Positions 1 through 6,448 are shown, numbered from the stretch's first letter. The stretch is DNA of 16,489 nt from Bacillota bacterium (GCA_012727835.1 JAAYGE010000182.1:1-16489); one strand, 5' to 3'. Notes: generated by a model from the letters alone, not told the origin. Translations and numbers: made by a program.

Positions 1-2
1 GC

Positions 3-260
3 TTAACACCGGAACAGAAACATTTTGTGGAAGTATTCCTCAAGAGCAGGGGGAATATCAAAGAAGTGGAGCGGGAATTAGGCATTTCCTACCCCACCGT
101 CCGGGGAAGGTTAGATAATGTTCTAGAAGCCATGGGATACCGGGTGGAGCAGGAAGACCAGGCCGAGGTGAGTCGTCAACGCCGCCACATTTTAGAGCAA
201 TTGGCCAATGGGGAAATTGGGGCCGATGAGGCGGTCAAATTACTCAAGAACCTGGGTTAG
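3..260 (+). CDS. DUF2089 family protein, C-terminal part (5' end outside window)
   Basis: The reading frame is open to the left edge and ends at TAG 258-260, so only the C-terminal 85 residues are here. The visible part begins LTPEQKHFVEVFLKSRGNIK and continues through EVERELGISYPTVRGRLD. This is the helix-turn-helix-like core typical of DUF2089 proteins, which usually have an N-terminal zinc ribbon (not in view). The tail, about residues 55-85 (RRHILEQLANGEIGADEAVKLL), is a short helical SHOCT-like module also found in YvlB-type proteins. A DNA-binding regulatory role is inferred from the HTH-like segment; no target is known to me. The next gene begins 7 bp after the stop, so the two are probably co-transcribed. 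An internal GTG at 27 could be mistaken for a start, but the family match extends upstream of it. Confidence 0.85.
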   Translation, partial: LTPEQKHFVEVFLKSRGNIKEVERELGISYPTVRGRLDNVLEAMGYRVEQEDQAEVSRQRRHILEQLANGEIGADEAVKLLKNLG

Positions 261-267
261 TTGAGCC

Positions 268-570
268 ATGCCACGTCCTGCCTTGTTTCTTTGGTGTAGG
301 ATTAAGACCGACTCCCTCCGGCGGCCTTTAGTGGTTCCCGTGCCCCTTCCTCTTCTAGAGGATCTGCTGCATGCCGTCTTTACCTTATTACGTATAGGGG
401 GTAAGTGGATTCCTTGGCAGCAGAAGCTAGGGGAGTACGGTGGTCCTGTACAGCAGACATTGCAAGAGTTGCCCCAGTTGGTACGGGTTTTGCGTTCTGC
501 TGGTCCTTTTACGCTGGTAGAAGTTTACGACCCCGAAGAAGGGGCTGAAGTTACTGTGAAATTAGTTTGA
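268..570 (+). CDS. Small hypothetical protein related to the C-terminal domain of the SHOCT-like protein at 701-1072
   Basis: A 100-residue protein starting at ATG 268, 7 bp after the DUF2089 gene, and ending just before a terminator. It has no signal peptide and no Cys cluster. By eye it aligns with the C-terminal domain of the protein at 701-1072. Residues about 8-42 (a beta strand, a basic/Pro turn, a PLPLLEDLLHAVFTLL helix) match MRVRVFDLD followed by NLTIALIDVALNLAMKF. The C-terminal FTLVEVYDPEEGAEVTVKLV matches GKLVEVEDEDEGVRVEIMVE. The acidic turn between two beta strands is shared. It lacks the SHOCT-like helical module, but the preceding DUF2089 protein ends with one. No biochemical function can be stated. 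The upstream ribosome binding site is weak, so translation is probably coupled to the gene before it. Confidence 0.7.
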   Translation: MPRPALFLWCRIKTDSLRRPLVVPVPLPLLEDLLHAVFTLLRIGGKWIPWQQKLGEYGGPVQQTLQELPQLVRVLRSAGPFTLVEVYDPEEGAEVTVKLV

Positions 571-576
571 TCAGGC

Positions 577-602
577 GGGCAAGCGGTTGCTCGCCCTTTT
601 TC
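577..602 (+). terminator. Rho-independent terminator of the DUF2089 unit
   Basis: GGGCAAGC (577-584) pairs with GCTCGCCC (589-596) around a GGTT loop with one A-C mismatch, followed at once by TTTTTCTT. It lies 7 bp after the stop of the preceding gene and separates it from the promoter at 645-673. Confidence 0.85.
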
Positions 603-620
603 TTGCATTGCTAAAGTTAA

Positions 621-639
621 GCTTTAATAATATTAAAGC
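621..639. promoter_or_regulatory. Perfect 8-bp inverted repeat upstream of a -35 box
   Basis: GCTTTAAT (621-628), a 3-bp spacer AAT, then ATTAAAGC (632-639) form a perfect AT-rich palindrome. It ends 5 bp before the -35 box at 645. It is well placed for an activator or repressor site. It is not followed by a T-run and lies just before a promoter, so it is more likely a protein site than a terminator. The bound protein is unknown; the DUF2089 protein upstream is a candidate by position only. Confidence 0.5.
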
Positions 640-644
640 CTATA

Positions 645-673
645 TTGACTTTGCTTATGATAGGGTTTATAAT
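645..673 (+). promoter_or_regulatory. Sigma-A-type promoter for the SHOCT-like/YvlD unit
   Basis: TTGACT (645-650) and TATAAT (668-673) are separated by exactly 17 bp, close to consensus. The start point should fall near 680, giving a leader of about 20 nt that holds a G-rich ribosome binding site (688-697) before GTG 701. This promoter rules out the longer reading frame starting at 587, whose start lies upstream of the promoter and within the terminator. Confidence 0.85.
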
Positions 674-700
674 CAGAGTAACGAAAAGGGGGTAGGGTTA

Positions 701-1072
701 GTGGAAAACGAAAGAATGCAGATTTTACAGATGCTGCAGGATAACAAGATAACGGCCGATGAGGCCAGCCGTTTGCTGGCTGCTCTAGAGAAGCCGTCGG
801 GCGCTGTCACGGTGGGCGGTGAAGCCAAATGGATGCGGGTGCGAGTTTTTGACCTGGATACGGGTAGGACGAAGGTCAATGTTAACCTCACCATTGCGCT
901 CATCGATGTGGCCCTCAACTTGGCTATGAAGTTTGTTCCGGAAGATGTGGGAGCCGTTGGTAGTGTGGATTTGCAGCAACTAACGGCGGCTTTTAGGCAG
1001 GGAGCCGTTGGTAAGTTGGTGGAAGTGGAAGACGAGGACGAGGGTGTCCGAGTGGAAATTATGGTGGAATAG
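701..1072 (+). CDS. YvlB-like protein with N-terminal SHOCT-like module
   Basis: A 123-residue protein read from GTG 701, 5-10 bp after AAAAGGGGGTAGGG and just downstream of the promoter at 645-673. Residues 1-30 (ENERMQILQMLQDNKITADE, then ASRLLAAL) form the two-helix SHOCT-like module seen at the start of Bacillus YvlB and LiaX-type proteins. Residues about 45-80 hold a beta strand, an Asp/Thr turn and a helix (NLTIALIDVALNLAMKF). The C-terminus is an acidic beta hairpin (LVEVEDEDEGVRVEIMVE). There is no membrane segment or signal peptide. In Bacillus the yvl genes are linked to envelope stress, and the YvlD-like membrane protein encoded 22 bp downstream supports a similar setting. The molecular role is unknown. 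It is a paralogue of the protein at 268-570. Confidence 0.8.
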   Translation: MENERMQILQMLQDNKITADEASRLLAALEKPSGAVTVGGEAKWMRVRVFDLDTGRTKVNVNLTIALIDVALNLAMKFVPEDVGAVGSVDLQQLTAAFRQGAVGKLVEVEDEDEGVRVEIMVE

Positions 1073-1094
1073 CTTAAAAACAGGAGTGTGAACT

Positions 1095-1448
1095 ATGCGG
1101 CGCAATTTTGCTTGGGATGTGTTGGTGAATGCGGCAGCGCTTTATGTGATTGCCCGTTATTTGGTGCCGGGGGTTTGGTATAGCAGCGAACTGGCGATCA
1201 TTATTGCAGCCTTGGTGCTAGGGGTCTTTAACGCCTTTATTCGACCCATCTTTCTCATTCTGACGCTGCCCTTTAACTTAATTACCTTTGGCCTGTTTAC
1301 CTTTGTGGTGAACGGCTTGATGCTCAAATTTGCTACTTGGTTTGTGCCCGGGTTCACCATTCCTGGTTTTTGGACCACCGTATGGGTTTCTATGTTGATG
1401 AGTCTGTTTAGCGCGGTAGTAAATACGCTGGCGGGAACTCGTAGATAG
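1095..1448 (+). CDS. YvlD-like integral membrane protein (phage holin family 4 superfamily, PF04020 type)
   Basis: A 117-residue hydrophobic protein starting at ATG 1095, 8 bp after AGGAG (1082-1086). Four membrane segments are visible at about residues 7-27, 32-53, 55-76 and 90-112. The second and third are joined by the NAFIRPIFLILTLPFNLITF signature, with conserved Asn, Arg and Pro residues, typical of the YvlD/DUF360 family. Despite the family label, these are chromosomal proteins of unknown function and there is no phage context here. It follows the YvlB-like gene by 22 bp and is the last gene of that unit; three hairpins follow, the last a terminator. A role in envelope homeostasis is inferred from the Bacillus yvl operon, not from this sequence. 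Confidence 0.9.
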   Translation: MRRNFAWDVLVNAAALYVIARYLVPGVWYSSELAIIIAALVLGVFNAFIRPIFLILTLPFNLITFGLFTFVVNGLMLKFATWFVPGFTIPGFWTTVWVSMLMSLFSAVVNTLAGTRR

Positions 1449-1457
1449 TTGAGGGTG

Positions 1458-1509
1458 CCCCTCCAGTAATCCGAGGGGGGATGGGTAGGGGCCGCCCGTT
1501 AGTCGGCCC
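1458..1509 (+). other. Two consecutive GC-rich hairpins in the 3' untranslated region
   Basis: CCCCTC (1458-1463) pairs with GAGGGG (1473-1478). GGGCCG (1489-1494) pairs with CGGCCC (1504-1509). Neither has a T-run. With the terminator at 1531-1554 they make a three-stem 3' end for the YvlD transcript. They could stabilise the mRNA or yield a small RNA; I matched them to no known riboswitch. Confidence 0.4.
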
Positions 1510-1530
1510 TTTCGGAACCGAGTCAATCTA

Positions 1531-1554
1531 AGCCCGTAGGGGCTCTTTTTTTTT
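1531..1554 (+). terminator. Rho-independent terminator after the YvlD-like gene
   Basis: AGCCC (1531-1535) and GGGCT (1540-1544) form a 5-bp stem with a GTAG loop, followed by C and nine T residues (1546-1554). Confidence 0.85.
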
Positions 1555-1579
1555 GCCTGCTGAACTGGTATGGCTTGGC

Positions 1580-1608
1580 TTGACAGGCACTGGCAAATAT
1601 TCTAAAAT
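1580..1608 (+). promoter_or_regulatory. Sigma-A-type promoter for the AbrB-like regulator and ABC exporter
   Basis: TTGACA (1580-1585, full consensus) and TAAAAT (1603-1608) are spaced by 17 bp. The start point should lie near 1615, inside the TCATA repeats. Confidence 0.85.
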
Positions 1609-1635
1609 CATATCATACATTTCATACTTTTCATG
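1608..1635. promoter_or_regulatory. Periodic TCATA repeats at the transcription start, likely operator
   Basis: TCATA occurs at 1608-1612, 1613-1617 and 1622-1626, with TCAT again at 1631-1634. The last three copies lie 9 bp apart (TCATACATT, TCATACTTT, TCATG). The cluster spans the -10 edge to the region just before the ribosome binding site of the AbrB-like gene, where a bound protein would block initiation. Autoregulation by the AbrB-like product is an inference. Confidence 0.5.
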
Positions 1636-1652
1636 TGGGGGGGAGGATAAGG

Positions 1653-1922
1653 ATGAGGAAGTTGCGTAGCCATTTCTTAGGCTCCACTACAGTGGGAGAA
1701 CGGGGGCAGATAGTGATACCGGCGGAAGCTCGCAAGGCGCTGAATATTAACAGTGGCGACAAGCTACTGGTTTTCAGGCGCCATCGCCATAAGGGGCTGT
1801 TGTTATTGCCAGCCGAAATAGTCGACAAACTGGTAAGTGAGGCCTGGGAGGAAGCCAGCCAATTGGAAAAGCTACTGGAGATTGTACAAACAGCCGATGA
1901 GGAAGGGCAGGAATCAGAGTAA
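1653..1922 (+). CDS. AbrB/MazE/SpoVT-type DNA-binding regulator
   Basis: An 89-residue protein read from ATG 1653, about 6 bp after GGGGGGAGG (1637-1646). A GTG at 1635 in the same frame would overlap that site and is less likely. Residues about 10-50 hold the swapped-hairpin signature (STTVGERGQIVIPAEARKAL, then a GDKLLV strand), the hallmark of this dimeric DNA-binding fold. The rest (about 52-89) is a charged helix (AWEEASQLEKLLEIVQ) with a very acidic tail, probably for oligomerisation. It sits 20 bp upstream of the exporter genes under the same promoter, so it is a likely local transcriptional regulator of the exporter and of itself. A MazE-type antitoxin role is unlikely because no toxin gene is adjacent. 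Confidence 0.9.
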   Translation: MRKLRSHFLGSTTVGERGQIVIPAEARKALNINSGDKLLVFRRHRHKGLLLLPAEIVDKLVSEAWEEASQLEKLLEIVQTADEEGQESE

Positions 1923-1942
1923 CGGACGAAGGGGAGAACGGT

Positions 1943-3703
1943 ATGCGGGTTATTTCACGTTTATTAATGTATGCTCTTCGTTATTGGCCGAGAATTGTGG
2001 CCGCCATTGTGCTGATGTTTATCGGGACAGGCTTGGTCATGCTCCAGCCCAAGATCATCCAGTGGACCTTTGACTATGTTTACGAGGGAGGCCAATGGCA
2101 CCTGCTCGGTTGGATGGGGCTGGCAGTGGTGGCCGTGGCCATCTTACAGGGGCTGGTCAACTTTGGCGAGCGGCTGCTCATGGAATGGGTGGGCCAGCGG
2201 ACTATTTATGATCTGCGTAACCGTATCTATAGTCACTTGCAGAGTTTATCCTTCAGTTTCTACGATACGGCCCAAACGGGCGAGTTGATGTCTAGGGCTA
2301 CCGCCGACGTGGATCAGCTGCGCCGTTTTGTCAGCTTCGGCATTATGCGTTTAGTCGGCAACCTGGTCACCTTTTTGTTTGTTCTATTTACTCTCCTAAG
2401 TATGGATTGGAAATTGACCCTGCTTTCCTTAGGAACGATGCCCTTCTTAGCCCTTTCAGTAGCCGCCTTTAATACCCGGGTGCGGCCCCGCTATCGCCTG
2501 ATTCAGCAGGAAATGGCCTCCTTGACCACTACCCTACAAGAAAATATTTCTGGTATCCGGGTGGTGCGGGCCTTCGCCCAAGAGGAAAGGGAAGTTGCCA
2601 AGTTTCGCGCCAAGAATTGGCGCTACTTAGAAGAAAATATTACAACCGTGCGCTTATGGGCTTTCTATTTCCCGCTGATGCAGTTTATGAGCGGGTTGGG
2701 AAGCACTTTAATTCTATGGTATGGGGGCCGACAGGTGATCTTAGGCCATCTGTCCATCGGGCAAATGCTAGCCTTTACCGTCCTGTTGGGCCGATTAGTC
2801 CGCCCCATACGTATGCTGGGTTGGCTGGTAAATATGTATAGCCAGGCCACGGCAGCAGCTCAGCGGGTCTTTGAAATTCTGGATACCAAGCCGGAGGTCC
2901 GCGATAAGCCGGGAGCCTATGAATTGCCACCAATTAAAGGCCATGTGCGTTTTGAGAACGTGTCCTTTGCCTATGACGGCGAAAACTATGTGTTGCGCCA
3001 GATCGATATTGATGCCAAACCGGGGCAGCGGATTGCGGTCTTGGGCGGGACCGGTTCGGGTAAGAGCACGCTGATCAACCTTATTCCTCGCTTCTACGAC
3101 GTGGTGGAGGGCGCCGTTACCGTTGATGGTATCGACGTGCGGGATGTAACCCTAGAGTCGCTGCGACGCCAGATCGGTATTGTGCTGCAAGAGACTTTCC
3201 TCTTCTCAGCCACCATCCGCGAAAATATTGCCTATGGTCGCCCCGAGGCCAGCGATGAGGAAATTATTGCGGCAGCTAAAGCGGCCCGCATTCATGATTT
3301 CATAGTCAGCTTGCCCGACGGCTATGATTCGCTGGTGGGCGAACGGGGAGTAGGCCTTTCCGGTGGCCAGAAACAGCGTATCGCCATCGCCCGGGCCCTG
3401 TTGTTAGATCCGGCCATTCTGATCTTGGATGATTCCCTCTCCAATGTGGATACGGAAACCGAGTATCTGATTCAGCAGGCATTGGAAGAACTGATGAAAA
3501 ATAGGACTTCCTTCATCATTGCCCAGCGGCTTTCCACCGTTAAGAATGCGGACCAGATAATTATTCTAGAAGACGGTCGCATCGTGGAGCAGGGGGACCA
3601 CTATTCCCTGTTGGCCGCCGGCGGCATCTATAAGGAAATCTATGATCTGCAGTTCCGGAGCCAAGAAGAAGGAGAAGTCCTAGTCGAAAGGAGTGGTAAC
3701 TGA
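1943..3703 (+). CDS. ABC exporter half-transporter, subunit with degenerate ATP site (BmrC/TM287-like)
   Basis: A 586-residue half-transporter starting at ATG 1943 after AAGGGGAGA. It has an N-terminal six-helix exporter domain (about residues 15-310) and a C-terminal nucleotide-binding domain (about 335-575). Walker A is GGTGSGKS at 368-375 and the signature is canonical LSGGQ at 472-476. Walker B ends D496-D497, with Asp in the place of the catalytic Glu, and the switch His is replaced by Gln528 (IIAQRLS). This subunit therefore contributes the non-catalytic half-site, a known feature of heterodimeric exporters. Its stop overlaps the next start by one base (TGATG), consistent with stoichiometric translation. 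Export of drugs, lipids or peptides is inferred from the family; the substrate is not evident. Confidence 0.93.
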   Translation: MRVISRLLMYALRYWPRIVAAIVLMFIGTGLVMLQPKIIQWTFDYVYEGGQWHLLGWMGLAVVAVAILQGLVNFGERLLMEWVGQRTIYDLRNRIYSHLQSLSFSFYDTAQTGELMSRATADVDQLRRFVSFGIMRLVGNLVTFLFVLFTLLSMDWKLTLLSLGTMPFLALSVAAFNTRVRPRYRLIQQEMASLTTTLQENISGIRVVRAFAQEEREVAKFRAKNWRYLEENITTVRLWAFYFPLMQFMSGLGSTLILWYGGRQVILGHLSIGQMLAFTVLLGRLVRPIRMLGWLVNMYSQATAAAQRVFEILDTKPEVRDKPGAYELPPIKGHVRFENVSFAYDGENYVLRQIDIDAKPGQRIAVLGGTGSGKSTLINLIPRFYDVVEGAVTVDGIDVRDVTLESLRRQIGIVLQETFLFSATIRENIAYGRPEASDEEIIAAAKAARIHDFIVSLPDGYDSLVGERGVGLSGGQKQRIAIARALLLDPAILILDDSLSNVDTETEYLIQQALEELMKNRTSFIIAQRLSTVKNADQIIILEDGRIVEQGDHYSLLAAGGIYKEIYDLQFRSQEEGEVLVERSGN

Positions 3704-5502
3704 TGCGGGGTGGCGGTCGCCACGGTAGCTTTGACGCCCAGGTCTTAGATGTAAAAGTAGATGCGCAAATTATTCGGCGTATTGCTCCCTTTCTTAAGCC
3801 CTACTGGGCCCACCTGCTGGCGGGAATGTTCTTTATGTTAGCCGTCTCCGTCACCAGCTTAGTTTCCCCTCTCTTGATGCGCCGAGCTATTGATACCTAT
3901 ATCCAAGTGGACAAGGACATAGTGGGTCTAACTCGTATATCCCTAGTCTATTTGGGCGTTTATATCGTCAACTGGATATGTACATACTGGCAGACCTACT
4001 TTGTGTCCTGGGCGGGACAGAATATCATCTTTAATATACGCCAACAATTATTTGAACACCTGCAGAAGTTGTCCTTCAATTTCTATGACCGCTTTGAAGT
4101 GGGGCGCATCATGTCGCGGGTGACCAATGACGTAAACGCCCTTAGCGAGCTTGTTTCGTCAGGCATTTTGAATTTAATCAACGACATCTTTCGTCTGGTG
4201 GGCATTATCATCATTATGTTATCGATGAATGTGCGCTTATCCCTACTTACGTTTACTACTTTACCCTTTTTGGTAGTACTAGCCACCAAGTTCCGTTGGC
4301 GCATGCACCGGGCCTATCACGATGTGCGCCGCAAAATTGCCACCGTCAATGCCAATCTGCAGGAAAGCATCTCCGGGGTGCGGGTGGTGCAGTCCTTCAC
4401 CCGTGAAGATATTAACCGGGAACGTTTTGATGCTAGGAACGCCGACTATATGCAGGCCAACATGCAGGCTGCCCGCCTCCACTCCCTGATCGGTCCCTTA
4501 GTGGACGTGGTTGGAGCGGTGGGCGTGTGTATGGTGCTTTGGTATGGCGGCACACTGGTGCGAGGGGGCGTTCTTACCTTGGGTACTGTATACGCCTTCA
4601 CCGCCTATGTTAACCAGTTCTATATGCCCATTCGCGACCTGTCGCAGGTGTATAACATCTGGCAATCGGCCACCGTTTCTATAGAGCGTATCTCGGAAGT
4701 GTTAGAAACCGAACCGGAGGTGCAGGATGCACCTCATGCCATCGAGTTGCCACCGGTGGAGGGGCATGTGATTTTCAAGGGGGTCACTTTCGGTTATTAT
4801 CCCGATCGCCCCGTATTGCACGACATTAATATCGAGGCGCTGCCGGGACAAACGATCGACCTGGTGGGGCCCACCGGAGCCGGCAAGAGTTCCATTATCA
4901 ACTTGCTGTCCCGCTTTTACGACCCGCAGCAGGGCTCCATCACCATTGACGGTTACGATCTGCGGGATGTGCAGCAGAAATCGTTACACAACCAACTGGG
5001 CATCGTTCTGCAGGATACCTTCCTCTTTGCGGGTACTATTCGGGACAATATCTGCTATGGCAAGCCCGATGCCAGCGATGAAGAAGTGATCGCCGCTGCC
5101 AAAGCGGTGGGTGCCCATGAGTTTATCATGCGCCTGCCCCAAGGTTACGACACGGAAGTGCACGAGCGGGGCTCCCGTCTGTCCATAGGGCAGCGCCAGT
5201 TGATATCCTTCGCTCGCACTTTGATTTGCAACCCTCGCATTTTGATCCTCGATGAGGCCACTTCCAGCGTGGATGCCTACACGGAGGTTATTATTCAGAG
5301 GGCCCTCGACCGCCTCTTGCAGGGGCGTACCGCCTTTGTTATAGCCCACCGCCTATCCACCATCCGCAATGCGGATAAGATTGTGGTGATTAATGAGGGC
5401 CGGGTGCAGGAAGAAGGTACCCACGAAGAGTTGCTGGCTCGCCCCGATAGTCTGTATAAAACCCTTTACGAGATGCAATATCGTCACCAGGAGACGGCTT
5501 AG
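3703..5502 (+). CDS. ABC exporter half-transporter, subunit with catalytic Walker B (BmrD/TM288-like)
   Basis: A 599-residue partner of the preceding subunit. ATG 3703 overlaps the previous stop, with GAAAGGAG 9 bp upstream. A roughly 20-residue N-terminal extension precedes the six-helix membrane domain (about 35-330). The nucleotide-binding domain (about 355-595) has Walker A GPTGAGKS (389-396), Walker B D517-E518 and switch His549, all canonical. Its signature is LSIGQ (493-497) in place of LSGGQ. In the head-to-tail dimer this variant signature faces the degenerate Walker B of the partner, while the canonical LSGGQ faces this subunit's intact Walker B. The pair thus makes one dead and one live site, as in BmrCD and TM287/288. 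The Cof HAD gene follows by 11 bp and is probably co-transcribed. Confidence 0.93.
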   Translation: MRGGGRHGSFDAQVLDVKVDAQIIRRIAPFLKPYWAHLLAGMFFMLAVSVTSLVSPLLMRRAIDTYIQVDKDIVGLTRISLVYLGVYIVNWICTYWQTYFVSWAGQNIIFNIRQQLFEHLQKLSFNFYDRFEVGRIMSRVTNDVNALSELVSSGILNLINDIFRLVGIIIIMLSMNVRLSLLTFTTLPFLVVLATKFRWRMHRAYHDVRRKIATVNANLQESISGVRVVQSFTREDINRERFDARNADYMQANMQAARLHSLIGPLVDVVGAVGVCMVLWYGGTLVRGGVLTLGTVYAFTAYVNQFYMPIRDLSQVYNIWQSATVSIERISEVLETEPEVQDAPHAIELPPVEGHVIFKGVTFGYYPDRPVLHDINIEALPGQTIDLVGPTGAGKSSIINLLSRFYDPQQGSITIDGYDLRDVQQKSLHNQLGIVLQDTFLFAGTIRDNICYGKPDASDEEVIAAAKAVGAHEFIMRLPQGYDTEVHERGSRLSIGQRQLISFARTLICNPRILILDEATSSVDAYTEVIIQRALDRLLQGRTAFVIAHRLSTIRNADKIVVINEGRVQEEGTHEELLARPDSLYKTLYEMQYRHQETA

Positions 5503-5513
5503 GAGGCACGGCT

Positions 5514-5888
5514 GTGATTCGATTAGTTGCTATCGATTTGGATGAGACATTGCTTTTGCCCGACCGCACCATTTCACCGCGGGCCAAACGGGCCATCGGG
5601 GCGGTCCGTCGGCAGGATTGCCATGTGGTGTTGGCCACCGGGCGCATGTTCTGCGCCGCCGAGCCCTATGCCCGGGAGTTGGACTTACCCGGTCCCTTGA
5701 TTGCCTATCAGGGATCGTTGGTGAAAAGTGTGGGCGACAAAAGTATTTGGCGTCATCTGTCTATCTCGGCGACTCAACTGGGCCGACTGCTCCCCTGGTT
5801 GGAAGAGAAACCGGTACACATCAATCTTTATGTGGATGACCAATTGTGGGTGGAGCGCATGAATACCTCCGCCGAACGCTACGCCTAG
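5514..5888 (+). CDS. N-terminal part of the split HAD phosphatase (motifs I and II)
   Basis: A 124-residue product from GTG 5514 to TAG 5888. It holds the nucleophile Asp8, the acid/base Asp10, Thr42 and the first part of the cap. Alone it lacks the motif III Lys and motif IV acidic residues needed to bind Mg and stabilise phosphate, so by itself it should be inactive. Confidence 0.5.
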   Translation: MIRLVAIDLDETLLLPDRTISPRAKRAIGAVRRQDCHVVLATGRMFCAAEPYARELDLPGPLIAYQGSLVKSVGDKSIWRHLSISATQLGRLLPWLEEKPVHINLYVDDQLWVERMNTSAERYA

Positions 5889-5912
5889 TATTCGCGGGGG
5901 GAGGTAAAGGCA

Positions 5913-6308
5913 GTGGGGCGGCTCAGCGCTTTGTCTCTGGGAGAGGCCACCAAGGTGGTGGCCATCGGTGAGCCCGATTTAATTAGCCAATTATTACTCG
6001 AAGCCAAGGAGCTGTTCGGTGACCAATTGGCCATCAATCGCTCCTACCCCCACTTCCTGGAGTTTGGCCATCCACAGGCCACCAAGGCCCAGGCCCTAGC
6101 CTGGCTGGGACAGAGGCTGGGCATTGAGCCAGAGGCCATGTTGGCCATCGGCGATGGTGAAAACGATCTGGACATGATTGAATTTGCCGGCGTGGGGGTG
6201 GCCATGGCCAATGCGCCAGCGGCCATTCAAGCCGCCGCCGATTTTGTCACCGCCAGCAATACGGAAGACGGCGTAGCCTTGGCCTTAGAGAAATTCTTCC
6301 GTCTTTAA
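5913..6308 (+). CDS. C-terminal part of the split HAD phosphatase (motifs III and IV)
   Basis: A possible 131-residue product from GTG 5913, preceded by CGGGGGGAGGT (5895-5905) at good spacing and only 24 bp after the amber stop, so reinitiation is feasible. It carries the end of the cap, the motif III Lys (TKAQAL) and motif IV GDGENDLDMIEF. The ribosome binding site also encodes RGEV of the full-length protein, so it may be coincidental. Confidence 0.4.
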   Translation: MGRLSALSLGEATKVVAIGEPDLISQLLLEAKELFGDQLAINRSYPHFLEFGHPQATKAQALAWLGQRLGIEPEAMLAIGDGENDLDMIEFAGVGVAMANAPAAIQAAADFVTASNTEDGVALALEKFFRL

Positions 6309-6348
6309 ATAAGCGATGGGGGTTGTCTATGAAGACCTGGAGCACCCG

Positions 6349-6448
6349 GGCTTTAGCTGCAGGACAAGATCCTGTAAAAAGCTTGAGCCGAGGGGCTCAG
6401 CTAGAGCACTGGCTAGCGCCAACTGTGCTTACGCAGACCCCTCGGCTC
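6349..6448 (+). ncRNA. Candidate structured RNA with two competing hairpins
   Basis: The gap between the HAD gene and the DUF1177 gene (6309-6613) has no credible coding sequence but is strongly folded. Hairpin A pairs GGCT..AGCT..CAGGA (6349-6364) with TCCTG..AGCT..AGCC (6370-6389) around CAAGA. Hairpin B pairs GAGCCGAGGGG (6385-6395) perfectly with CCCCTCGGCTC (6438-6448); its inner part has AGCAC/GTGCT and TGGC/GCCA pairing. A and B share 6386-6389, so they exclude each other. A further TGAGC/GCTCA stem and a terminator (6523-6544) follow. It could be a small RNA or the 3' end of the exporter/HAD transcript. I matched it to no known family, and no clear promoter was found. Confidence 0.35.

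Larger units (their letters stand above)
5514..6308 (+). pseudogene. Cof-type HAD-IIB phosphatase interrupted by one in-frame TAG
   Basis: The frame from GTG 5514 (after AGGAGG 5501-5506) to TAA 6306-6308 would encode about 264 residues, the usual length for Cof-type sugar-phosphate or nucleotide phosphatases. Codon 125 is TAG (5886-5888). There is no frameshift: the family sequence resumes in the same frame directly after it (ERYA, stop, YSRGEVKAVG). Catalytic motif I (D8-x-D10) and motif II (T42 in ATGR) lie before the stop. The C2 cap continues across it. Motif III Lys (TKAQAL) and motif IV (GDGENDLD) lie after it. One C-to-T change (CAG to TAG) would explain it. It may be a recent pseudogene, a sequencing error, or two separately translated pieces, since the second part has its own good ribosome binding site. 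Confidence 0.75.

Noticed and set aside
587..700. Upstream extension of the YvlB-like gene to a start at 587
   Set aside because: It would begin inside the terminator and run through the promoter at 645-673; GTG 701 has a good ribosome binding site and starts at the family N-terminus.
1095..1448. Prophage holin
   Set aside because: The family name includes holin, but the gene sits in a yvl-like chromosomal operon with no lysis or phage genes nearby.
1653..1922. Antitoxin of a toxin-antitoxin pair
   Set aside because: AbrB-fold proteins can be MazE-like antitoxins, but the next genes encode an ABC exporter and no small toxin gene is adjacent.
5886..5888. Pyrrolysine insertion at the amber codon of the split HAD gene
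   Set aside because: Other genes in the window end normally at TAG (for example 258-260 and 1070-1072) and HAD phosphatases are not known pyrrolysine proteins; suppression is not excluded but has no support here.
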